Assembly (NCBI GenBank): GCA_032622095.1
Contig: CP136068.1
Span: 115,183,509-115,247,508, forward strand
Source of the DNA: Siphonodentalium dalli
Taxonomy: Eukaryota > Mollusca > Scaphopoda > Gadilida > Siphonodentaliidae
Length of the DNA stretch: 64,000 bases
Direction of reading: 5' to 3'
In this document: one piece after another, positions 59,301-64,000 of the stretch
How the letters are laid out: every line of letters begins with the position of its first letter
Numbering within the stretch: the stretch's first letter is position 1
Made by a program: the position numbers and the translations under genes
Notes under the pieces: model-generated
Seen by the model: the letters and a program-made list of their open reading frames with translations, nothing else
Told to the model about the DNA's origin: nothing
The model's database searches: none

Positions 59301-61979
59301 TAGGGAATATAGAAACTGAACAGGGAAAAAGTTACTAAAAACAATGTCTCCCTCCTCCAAATGAATGTTGTATGTTTCTTCAGGAAAACATGTGATTGAT
59401 AAATTTACTCTCAGTCTGTTGAGTTAGATATTCCGCGATTCGAGCATATTGGCGGCAAGCCTTGAAATAGGGTGTCTGTCATTTGTAGAATGAGGTCCCC
59501 AGAGGGTGAATTTAGTGATGCTACCCCGCATAATGGGCTAGCATCACCAAATTCACCCTCTGGGGACCTCATTCTGCTTACACCTCAGCAGAATGAGGTT
59601 CCCAGAGAGTGAATTTGGTGATGCTACCCCCGCATAGCAGACTAAATTCACCCTCTGTGGACCTCATTCTGCAAATGACAAGACACCCTATTTCAAGGCT
59701 TGCTTGGCGGCAAGTTCACAAACTGTTTTCATGCCTGAACCCCAGAATATCCCACTCAACATAGTATGTTTATCTCCATCGTATTTCAATCCACCACAAA
59801 TTTTAAAATAAGCTGCACAAACTTTTGTTTAATGGCATTAAATGAAGTGAGATATGATTTTTCCATTTATCGTATCTCTGCCCTTATATTTTCTAAGTGT
59901 ACACTTTCATTGTAAGTGTAGTTCAGGTATACACTTATAGTACACTTGTAGCTTTTGTTTTTTAATTCAGTACACTTGTACCACACTCACTTTTTTCGAA
60001 ATGTACACTTATTTCGTAAGTGTAGTGTAAGTGTTGTAATAAGTGTACACTTGCTCTACACTTTTGAGACTTTGAAAATCTTTGGGCATGCTGCCCACAC
60101 TTACAGCTACACTTATGGTACTTTGAAAAGTTCTCTCTACACTTATGACACACTGATGATACTTATACTTTTAAAATGTTTTGGGAACACTGCCCCACAC
60201 TTAAAGGTACACTTGTGGAACTTTGGAAAAATTTATCAACACTTATACCACACTTATCAAACTTTGATATGGATATGTTCAGGAATACTGCTCAGAGCCT
60301 CGCACATTTGTACTATATAATTGCCGTCTTTTATTAAATATGAACTTTTTCAATTTTGAAATTACAGGTATTTCGTTTTTCTGTTATTTATATTCCGATA
60401 GTAATAAATTTTATGAATCTTTTGTGCTAAAATAAAGATATATGAGTATGTATATCTACAATTTATTAACTGCAAAATGTTTGTCATAGAAACAATGAAA
60501 ATTGGTCGCTATCACGTATATTGAAATTGGCGTATATGAAAGCTTCAATGATTGTGTTTCCAAACACCCTGCAGTCAAAAAATGGCCATTACGAATATAG
60601 AAATGTTGTATGATAGTAGTTTGACGACGCAGATCAGAATTAAGTATAATAAAAATCGTTTCTAAACCCGTAATTTTGACGTGCAATAGGCCTACTCCCA
60701 AATAGAATTATTTTTATCGGGGTTTTTTTATGGCAAAACTTCGATAGTTAGCGTAATTTCGTGACAATAAAATAGGCCTAATGATGAACAGATAAAAATT
60801 GTTTTTAACATTCTCGGAGAAGTAATTATATGTACCTGCTATCTGTTTTTAATTTAACGTAAAATGTATCAAAAATAACAAAGTTTAACTGTATATACGT
60901 GTGATTATCGACCCACTGTAAATCTCCCAAAGTAAATGCTTGGGGCTTTCTGCCCACGTGTTATTGTATGGGGAATTTAATCCATATCGCTGTGTGTAAA
61001 CATTGTCCTCTGATGAGTGATGTCATCATTTTATAGGGAAATCCCCGTCTAAATCAAGTGATATCCTAGAACTGAGCATACGATTGGCTAAAAGCTAACA
61101 CGTGACTGTGACGGTGACTACATGCACATGCGCAGACCACATTCCGGTCATTCGCCGGTCAAGAAATCAAATTTAAATTTCATCTGCATTTTATTTGACA
61201 ACAGCTTTCATTTACGAAAATGACAACGAGAAAAGCCAAAACAATTCAACAATTTGGCAAAAAGAAGAAAGGAACTAAACACACTAGAGATAGAACAGGT
61301 GGTAGGAGGCTGAATTCGGCAAATAATTACGCAAATAGGCGAAGTTTGTTCTGTTGATCCTACAAATTACAATGACACGATGACATTGAGAAATTAAATG
61401 TCAACAGTAAAGTCACACTGGATGCATACAGATTATAACCGATGGAAACGTGCGCTAAATTCAGATATACAACATACATTTATTTACAAGTGATAATTCT
61501 CAATGGGAGACCTAGGATTATATTGAAGCTCAGTTGAAGTTGGTGATGTTCACCATTAGTCACCTCGATTATGCAATTTATTTTCTGCAAATTAGGGGAT
61601 ATAGAAACTTCCCAGAAGGGGAAAAAGTAACAAAAAACAATGTTAATTTGAGACTATAGATATTTCCTAGAATATGAGGCCTAAGCAGAATGAGGTTCCC
61701 AGAGGGTGAATTTGGTAATGCTAGCCCACCATGCGGGATAACGTCACTAAATTGACACTCTGGGGACCTCATTCTGCAAATGACAGACATACTATAAACT
61801 CAGGGTTGGGCATATAGTGCTAATAATTAACAACTTGTTTTCTGTCTCTATTTCAGGAAGATACCTTGGCTGAAGCTCGACAGGTTGAGAGCGACGTTGC
61901 CACATACTTAGAACAGATCTCACGGTATCATTTATCAAGAGGAAAGATCATGTCTAAAGTCGCAAAATATCCACATATT
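36351..61979 (+). CDS. PSME3: proteasome activator PA28-gamma (REG-gamma), 8 exons, 3' end outside window
   Basis: Joined exons: 36351-36377 (predicted), 41204-41236, 44136-44198, 48586-48684, 51597-51648, 54249-54361, 57856-57924, 61857-61979. Together they encode about 193 residues of a family usually near 254. The product forms a heptameric nuclear cap on the 20S proteasome and promotes ATP- and ubiquitin-independent degradation. Diagnostic parts are the N-terminal helix (AEMLVKNVFPRKIVE), a lysine-rich nuclear signal (KKRKL), and an activation loop IEDGNNFGVSVQ whose first Asn matches human N151 (codon 57901-57903). RYHLSRGKIMSKVAKYP has Lys at the position of human K188 (codon 61944-61946). 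All introns are phase 0 except intron 5 (phase 1), at the same places as in vertebrate PSME3. The final helix exons must follow beyond 64000. Gamma rather than alpha/beta is inferred from the signal and these residues. Confidence 0.93.
36648..36693. repeat. hairpin
   Basis: ATGCCCGTTATTTCGT and its complement ACGAAATAACGGGCAT around a 14-base loop. Confidence 0.7.
36820..38460 (+). pseudogene. decayed LINE reverse transcriptase
   Basis: Frames interrupted by stops give an RT in order. FPDILKFGLLTPV (about 36890) precedes palm and finger pieces TGAFQLNSVLMLEEVI and YVGFHDAKSAFDVV (first catalytic Asp region, 37070-37186). GVRQGGILSADLYKLYIEDL follows at 37325-37380, then the active-site box CADDIAIFGNNPADLQ (37858-37910). 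Thumb and C-terminal pieces end in LENMEKFQKKIIKQL and SLPTSMADPTIYIL (38310-38455). The piece between 37418 and 37823 is foreign. It is a non-LTR element; the clade is not determined. Confidence 0.8.
37418..37823 (-). mobile_element. probable tRNA-derived SINE inserted in the LINE relic
   Basis: A 406-bp insert splits the RT between its QGG and ADD boxes. AGATAT occurs on both sides (37412-37417 and 37824-37829), a candidate target duplication. Near its right end the minus strand reads GTAGCGTAATGGTCTCTCAT and GGGGATCGCAAC, resembling Pol III box A and a weak box B of a tRNA head. A G-run lies at 37622-37631. No tRNA fold is complete, so a functional tRNA is not called. Confidence 0.45.
39051..39261. 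mobile_element. palindromic Tc1/mariner-type MITE, copy 1
   Basis: A 211-bp near-perfect palindrome with TIR CAGTAATGCCCTAAATAATC, TA on both sides (39049-39050 and 39262-39263) and the centre AGCTCTCGGGAGAGCT. The ends and TA duplication fit Tc1/mariner. A second full copy is at 42931-43143, and right halves only are at 41010-41083 and 57184-57287. Confidence 0.8.
39520..39987. mobile_element. hAT-type MITE family I, copy 1, 8-bp target duplication
   Basis: A 468-bp element with TIR CAAGTCTGGATATAAAGTGT and complement. CACATCTG lies on both sides (39512-39519 and 39988-39995). Each end holds a ~95-bp hairpin: GCAGAATGAGGTCCCCAGAG on one side and CCTCTGGGGACCTCATTCTG on the other. The interior is version 1 (TTAGTCACCTCGATTATGCA). 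The 8-bp duplication fits hAT. Confidence 0.8.
40394..40444 (+). repeat. 51-nt G-tract
   Basis: Almost pure G with two interrupting Ts, on the sense strand of PSME3 intron 1. It is a potential G-quadruplex in DNA and pre-mRNA. The true length is uncertain in assemblies; a gap follows 310 bp later. Confidence 0.85.
40757..40855. other. assembly gap (run of N)
   Basis: About 99 undetermined bases inside PSME3 intron 1. Frames crossing it are meaningless. Confidence 0.99.
41010..41083. mobile_element. right half of the Tc1/mariner-type palindrome MITE
   Basis: Matches the right arm of 39051-39261, ending GAGCATTACTG before TA. The left arm is gone. Confidence 0.75.
41204..41236 (+). CDS. PSME3: PSME3 exon 2
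   Basis: 11 codons (VTEFKDKFKKD) between TTTCCAG and GTAAGT, phase 0 at both ends. It has the same length as human exon 2. The basic/acidic heptad character fits the first helix. Confidence 0.88.
41293..41514. mobile_element. TTAA-targeted hairpin MITE, left-truncated
   Basis: Two hairpins (41299-41366 and 41400-41472) and the right end CTCCCTTTATGAAAGGG before TTAA (41515-41518). It belongs to the TTAACCCTTTCATG family seen at 48740-48989. Confidence 0.65.
42120..42300. repeat. irregular GAAATA-rich tandem run
   Basis: Short imperfect repeats of GCGAAATAGGAAAATACA. Confidence 0.7.
42363..42500. mobile_element. 138-bp palindrome, probable MITE
   Basis: Arms with GTGGTCATGGGTTTTGACCG and CGGTCAAAATCCCATGACCA around the centre GAACCCCTTTGGGGTTC. 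Confidence 0.7.
42931..43143. mobile_element. palindromic Tc1/mariner-type MITE, copy 2
   Basis: TIR CAGTAATGCTCTAAGTAATC, TA on both sides (42929-42930 and 43144-43145), and the same hairpin design as 39051-39261. Confidence 0.8.
43659..44110. mobile_element. hAT-type MITE family I, copy 2
   Basis: Terminal hairpins at about 43686-43780 and 43995-44095. The interior is version 2 (GGTTCCCAATGGGTGTACAT, CACCATTTGGGAACTTCAAT). The right end (GGCACACTAAACTTG) is 25 bp before exon 3. Confidence 0.7.
44136..44198 (+). CDS. PSME3: PSME3 exon 3
   Basis: 21 codons (AEMLVKNVFPRKIVEIEEFY plus Q) between TTTTACAG and GTGAGT, phase 0. It aligns along its length with human exon 3 (A-E-x-L-V-x-x-x-F-P-x-K). 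It forms part of helix 1. Confidence 0.95.
44291..44336 (+). repeat. 46-nt C-tract
   Basis: An unbroken C run 93 bp after exon 3. It is complementary to the G-tract at 40394-40444 in the same transcript. Confidence 0.9.
45090..45790. repeat. ~350-bp tandem duplication, about 2.3 copies
   Basis: Units share GGGAGCTTGTAGCACATTTT, CACACGCC-GCACTGTGCGG, ATGCATGCACATATGGAACG and GAGGGGTCTACAGCCCCTT. Confidence 0.75.
46583..46626. repeat. CA-rich microsatellite
   Basis: Runs of CA with GATA interruptions near the right end of the segment flanked by 105-bp repeats. Confidence 0.85.
48176..48532. mobile_element. TTAA-targeted hairpin MITE (CCCTTTACCC family), right-truncated
   Basis: Starts CCCTTTACCCAACAAACCGG after TTAA (48172-48175). 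One partial hairpin is at 48318-48361 and one complete at 48451-48520. It ends GGGCCGTTCTGTTGGGTA without TTAA. The intact relative is 62043-62435, in the opposite direction. Confidence 0.7.
48586..48684 (+). CDS. PSME3: PSME3 exon 4
   Basis: 33 codons (SLPAIDVDNIHTDINIPIP, then CSELFSNDIDHSDG) between TTTTCAG and GTATGT, phase 0. It matches the H-x-D-x-N-x-P-x-P segment of the family. Human exon 4 is two codons longer. Confidence 0.93.
48740..48989. mobile_element. TTAA-targeted hairpin MITE (CCCTTTCATG family), complete
   Basis: 250 bp, with ends CCCTTTCATGATGGGAGCTG and AGCTCCAGTCATGAATGGG, TTAA at 48736-48739 and 48990-48993, and two hairpins (48783-48857 and 48881-48950). The TTAA + CCCTTT start fits piggyBac-derived MITEs. 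Confidence 0.8.
49234..49358. mobile_element. TTAA-targeted hairpin MITE, right-truncated
   Basis: TTAA (49230-49233), then CCCTTTCATGATGGGAGCTG and one hairpin (49276-49345). The rest is absent. Confidence 0.7.
50195..51215. mobile_element. hAT-type non-autonomous element, 1.02 kb
   Basis: TIR TAGTGATGAGCCGATGATTG and end ATAATCGGCTCATCACTA. Flanks CTATGGGT (50187-50194) and CTATGTGT (51216-51223) agree at 7 of 8 bases. Subterminal ACAATCGGAATCGGCC is repeated inverted. No coding sequence. Confidence 0.7.
51597..51648 (+). CDS. PSME3: PSME3 exon 5
   Basis: 17 codons plus one base (PNVKKRKLDGCKFETIP, then G) between TTTCAG and GTTAGC. KKRKLD matches the KKRRLD nuclear signal region of human PSME3. 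The exon ends in phase 1; the split Gly codon is completed by exon 6. Confidence 0.92.
51755..51825. repeat. three-copy 23-bp repeat in intron 5
   Basis: Units of TATGTAAGGAGTATAAACTT plus CAA. Confidence 0.8.
51891..52346. mobile_element. hAT-type MITE family I, copy 3
   Basis: Starts near CAGGCATGCCTGATTATAGT and ends CACACTAAACTCAGGCCTG. It has two terminal hairpins (51915-52020 and 52230-52320) and a version 2 interior. No clear 8-bp duplication. Confidence 0.65.
52622..53072. mobile_element. hAT-type MITE family I, copy 4
   Basis: Starts CAGGCCTGAGGATACATGG and ends CACTATAATCAGGCCTG, with hairpins at both ends and a version 2 interior in the opposite direction to copy 3. The splice-site satellite begins at the next base. 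Confidence 0.7.
53073..54248 (+). repeat. ~52-bp satellite made of PSME3 exon 6 splice-acceptor copies
   Basis: Nineteen copies of GTACACCTGTGATT start at 53085, 53175, 53271, 53323, 53368, 53500, 53552, 53597, 53651, 53709, 53761, 53815, 53868, 53920, 53972, 54024, 54081, 54133 and 54190, ahead of the true exon at 54249. The usual step is 52 bp, with 45 and 53-59 bp variants. A unit runs CCCCCCTCCTAATGAATG, TTGTATGTTTCTTTAG, GTACACCTGTGATTGTGT. Fourteen copies keep AG before GTACACC. Five (53323, 53368, 53552, 53597 and 54190) have TG. The upstream part has CTCCAAATGAATG, the downstream part CTCCTAATGAATG, closer to a branch-point consensus. One stray monomer lies at 59350-59400. Confidence 0.93.
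54249..54361 (+). CDS. PSME3: PSME3 exon 6
   Basis: Two bases completing Gly, then 37 codons (TPVILLPNGVAPANTKLTAI, TKRMKPMIRDLLDHANV), then GTGAGT. It aligns without gaps with human exon 6 (G-T-x-V-x-x-x-P-N-G), including the helix before the activation loop. Its first ~16 bases are the ones multiplied in the upstream satellite. Confidence 0.95.
54498..54855. repeat. two-copy ~178-bp tandem duplication
   Basis: Both copies share GAAGGATACCTATTCATTAG, GTGTCCGTTTAACCTAGGAT and CCATTTCCTTGCACCTGAGA, with scattered differences. Confidence 0.85.
56087..56902. mobile_element. hAT-type non-autonomous element, 816 bp, 8-bp duplication
   Basis: TIR CAGACCTGTTAACC and its complement GGTTAACAGGTCTG. 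ATGGCCAC lies on both sides (56079-56086 and 56903-56910). Subterminal CCGGGAG motifs are repeated. A 76-codon frame inside (56079-56309) has no known domain. Confidence 0.85.
57184..57287. mobile_element. right half of the Tc1/mariner-type palindrome MITE
   Basis: From the hairpin centre (GAGAGCTTTCCGATGAAT) to GAGCATTACTG before TA. Confidence 0.75.
57856..57924 (+). CDS. PSME3: PSME3 exon 7 (activation loop)
   Basis: 23 codons (VKMWIAFQIPKIEDGNNFGV, then SVQ) between TTTTTTCAG and GTACGG. The same 23-residue length as human. The loop Asn that contacts the 20S core in the family is codon 57901-57903. Confidence 0.97.
59153..59345. mobile_element. fragment of hAT-type MITE family I (version 1 interior)
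   Basis: Half a terminal hairpin (TTCACCCTCCGGGGACCTCA) and the interior CATTAGTCAACTTGATTATG. Both ends are lost. Confidence 0.6.
59346..59402 (+). repeat. stray monomer of the exon 6 acceptor satellite
   Basis: CCTCCTCCAAATGAATGTTG and TATGTTTCTTCAGG match the early (CCAAATG) satellite type. The exon part is altered (AAAACATGTGATTG instead of TACACCTGTGATTG). It sits 5 kb downstream of the array, next to a family I fragment. Confidence 0.75.
59456..59702. mobile_element. hAT-type MITE family I, short 247-bp copy
   Basis: TIR CAAGCCTTGAAATAGGGTGT and complement, two back-to-back hairpins with no interior. Flanks ATTGGCGG (59448-59455) and CTTGGCGG (59703-59710) agree at 7 of 8. Confidence 0.75.
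59890..60265. repeat. irregular run of TACACTT / ACACTTA motifs
   Basis: Dozens of GTACACTTGTACCACAC-like words in both directions over 375 bp. A 121-codon frame here is a low-complexity by-product. Confidence 0.6.
61501..61803. mobile_element. right part of hAT-type MITE family I (version 1 interior)
   Basis: Interior CATTAGTCACCTCGATTATG, then a terminal hairpin (61684-61780) and ATGACAGACATACTATAAAC. It ends about 54 bp before exon 8. Confidence 0.7.
61857..61979 (+). CDS. PSME3: PSME3 exon 8
   Basis: 41 codons (EDTLAEARQVESDVATYLEQ, ISRYHLSRGKIMSKVAKYPH, I) between TTTCAG and GTAAGT. Same length as human exon 8. Lys codon 61944-61946 is the counterpart of K188, which restricts which 20S activities are stimulated. 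Two further exons are expected downstream, outside the window. Confidence 0.97.
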
Positions 61980-62042
61980 GTAAGTGATATGATTTGAAGT
62001 TTTCACTTAAAATTTTATTAAATGGTTCATAGTACCCTTTAA

Positions 62043-62435
62043 CCCTTTACCCAACAGAAGGGCCCTGTGCCAATGCATTCTCTTATATATGCGAGTCGAC
62101 CATAGGTTGCCTCGCATATATTAGAGAATGCATTGGCTTAACACATTAAAAATTATAAAATTGTTAAAGAATGTAAGAAAAAATGGTAAAAAGTGTTAAA
62201 AAAAGATTTTTTTTTAGGCCAATGCATTCTCTTATATATGCGAGGCGACCTATGGTCGACTCGCATATATAAGAGAATGTATTGGCACAGGGCATAACTG
62301 TAACTATCACAATGTGGTCAAGGAGCCGGTTCCAATGATATCCATATTTGTATGGTTCTATTGAGACAGACCGAAGATATTTTAGGCTGTTGAAGCTTTA
62401 TTTGGCCGGTTTTGGCCGGTTTGTTGGGTAAAGGG
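62043..62435. mobile_element. TTAA-targeted hairpin MITE (CCCTTTACCC family), complete
   Basis: 393 bp, with ends CCCTTTACCCAACAGAAGG and TTGTTGGGTAAAGGG, TTAA at 62039-62042 and 62436-62439, and hairpins at 62069-62140 and 62217-62290. Confidence 0.85.
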
Positions 62436-62896
62436 TTAAGCAAATATGGTGTATTTAAAATTTCATGGCTAATTTTAGGGCTTTTGAATTAGTAGTTATA
62501 ATATTAGTCTCATTGTGTGAGGAACAATAAAATTTGCAGCAAACATTCACAATAATTATTTCAGAAATAGTGTTGCAATACGAGATTAGCTTCTTTTTCT
62601 CACTTATAAATAATTGATACTAGTAAGTCTTTTTAAGGTAAGAAGCCGCTTGCAGCCACTCGCGAAAATTTGATATTTCTTTCCAGACACTCATGAGATA
62701 TTTCGTTATTCAAACAAAAACTGTAGGTATTCTCTATGTATTTACACTCTTCTCACACTACAACCAGTAGGAATGAACAAGAAGGACTTTTATATTCATC
62801 TCATTTTATTTATTATAATTGGAAGATGAGAAGATTTATTTGCGACTGTGACTTCCAGCGGTTCGCCAGTGGGTCTTATACTATATGTTATTAATT

Positions 62897-63015
62897 GGTT
62901 GTTTTCATATTGGCGTAGTTATGAGGCCGAGGTCTGTCGTATTGGCCTGAGGCCGCAGGCCGAAGGCTAATACGACAGACCGAGGCCTCACAACTCGGTC
63001 AATGTGGAAACAACC
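62897..63015. mobile_element. 119-bp palindrome, probable MITE
   Basis: Arms GGTTGTTTTCATATTGGCG to GAGGCCGAGGTCTGTCGTAT, with their complements ending AAACAACC. The loop is GC-rich. ATT occurs on both sides. Confidence 0.65.
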
Positions 63016-63357
63016 ATTAAGTATTTTATTAATTAGCAACAATGTAATAATTGTTTCACAGGATGAATATATTAACATAGATACCATTGTGTGTTTTATT
63101 AAATTAACAAATATTCCAGCAATTTTTATTCTTGTGAATTTGTGAAGAACTTGCAGCGATTTCACAGTTCTGTCAGTTTCCACTGGGAATGATATTGATA
63201 CAGATACATGTAGTTCATCCACGTACATGTATATTTACTCCCAAAAACAGTGACTGTCCTTAATTCATCCGAAATCAACTGGATGCAATCTATCTTCCGT
63301 TGACCCAATATTCTTTGCCGATCGAGCTAATTACGTATGACGTCATTTACATTATCT

Positions 63358-63452
63358 TGACTTATTGGCCGCATTTTCTACTTATTGGCCGACTTTTTGT
63401 TACTTATTGGCCGCATTTTCTACTTATTGGCCGACTTTTTGTTACTTATGAC
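63358..63452. repeat. two-copy ~42-bp tandem repeat
   Basis: TTATTGGCCGCATTTTCTAC and TTATTGGCCGACTTTTTGTT alternate twice. Confidence 0.85.
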
Positions 63453-64000
63453 GCGGGCAGCGTTCTACTTATTGCGGCCGATAACCTGTAGCTAATTAAT
63501 AAATTGTAACACGATCCATCACCCATCCGACGCCCTTGTAATTGCATACCTATTTTTGCCCCAGTACACATAGTAATGCTGCTGTATTGGTCTCTATCCC
63601 ATGGATTTTAGCAATAAATTTCCCTGGTTTGGCTAATGTGTACATTCAATTTGATTTAATTCGTGAATCTCAACCCTGATTCGATAACAGATATGATTCC
63701 ACTAAATCTCGTTTCACAGGGCCCTAGCTATTATAAATAACACTGGAAAACAAATACTAATTTTCATAGTTTTATACTCATTTTTTCAGTGATTTTTTTG
63801 TGTATTTAGTTATTATTCAATTTAATTCAATTACCAAATTAATCTTATAGCATCTGCACATATTGCCTAATCAAATTATCATTAAGAAATAATATCAAAT
63901 TGCTCAATTGCTCAATTTCCAAAAGCATTTTCAATAGAATTAACTTTTTCATTTTCTCATATTTGTGTAGAATTTTGCTGAAATTCTGCATATTTGAATA

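Larger units (their letters stand above)
57925..61856 (+). other. PSME3 intron 7
   Basis: 3.9 kb with three family I copies or pieces, a stray satellite monomer, a TACACTT-rich run, a GC-rich hairpin (CCGCGGCTTTGCCGCGG, 58951-58967) and a two-copy GCTCGGAGCGGCCT repeat near 59102-59131. 57930-58900 and 60340-61490 show no gene. Confidence 0.55.
61980..64000 (+). other. PSME3 intron 8 (start)
   Basis: Over 2 kb with no further PSME3-like exon. It contains a complete TTAA MITE, a palindrome and a short tandem repeat. 62440-62890 and 63490-64000 show nothing. Confidence 0.55.

Noticed and set aside
59955-60320. 121-codon plus-strand frame
   Set aside because: Low-complexity TACACTT repeat; no conserved domain or splice context.

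Overview
The window is AT-rich animal nuclear DNA. It has spliced genes with canonical GT-AG introns, introns of 2.4-4.8 kb, no operons, and very dense non-autonomous DNA transposons, minisatellites and decayed retrotransposons. The gene content and repeat style suggest a marine invertebrate, with a mollusc (perhaps a bivalve) as a weak guess. Nothing in the sequence fixes the phylum. There is one assembly gap, about 40757-40855.

Two host genes can be supported. On the minus strand, 6489-7529 is an intact, intronless type II membrane glycosyltransferase of family GT31 (beta-1,3-galactosyltransferase-like). On the plus strand, eight exons between 36351 and 61979 rebuild most of a proteasome activator PA28-gamma (PSME3/REG-gamma) gene. 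Exon borders follow the vertebrate gene, and the residues matching human N151 and K188 are kept. The first exon is a prediction. The last exon or exons lie beyond 64000.

Region by region: 1-6.5 kb is nested MITEs, a dispersed repeat and a 120-145 bp tandem array. 6.5-7.5 kb is the GT31 gene. 8-10.3 kb holds a Harbinger-type deletion derivative between two copies of another MITE. 11-18.2 kb holds two copies of a MITE with 4-bp target duplications, the second split by a 5.06 kb giant palindrome. 18.5-23 kb holds palindrome arrays, including TTAA-centred arrays carrying TTAA-targeted MITEs. 23.3-31 kb holds a LINE endonuclease fragment, many minisatellites and a GGCGTATATACGCC palindrome array. 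31.7-34.7 kb is a dead hAT transposase. 34.8-36.2 kb is a 150-bp tandem repeat leading into the PSME3 promoter. 36.35 kb to the end is PSME3, its introns filled with a LINE reverse-transcriptase relic carrying a probable SINE, several MITE families, 46-51 nt G and C tracts, and satellites.

The most striking structure is in PSME3 intron 5. About 19 tandem copies of a ~52-bp unit end at the true exon 6 acceptor. Each unit repeats a whole 3' splice site (C-rich tract, branch-point-like CTAAT or CAAAT, T-rich tract, TTTAG) plus the first ~16 coding bases of exon 6. Fourteen copies keep the AG, so the real acceptor sits behind a field of decoys.
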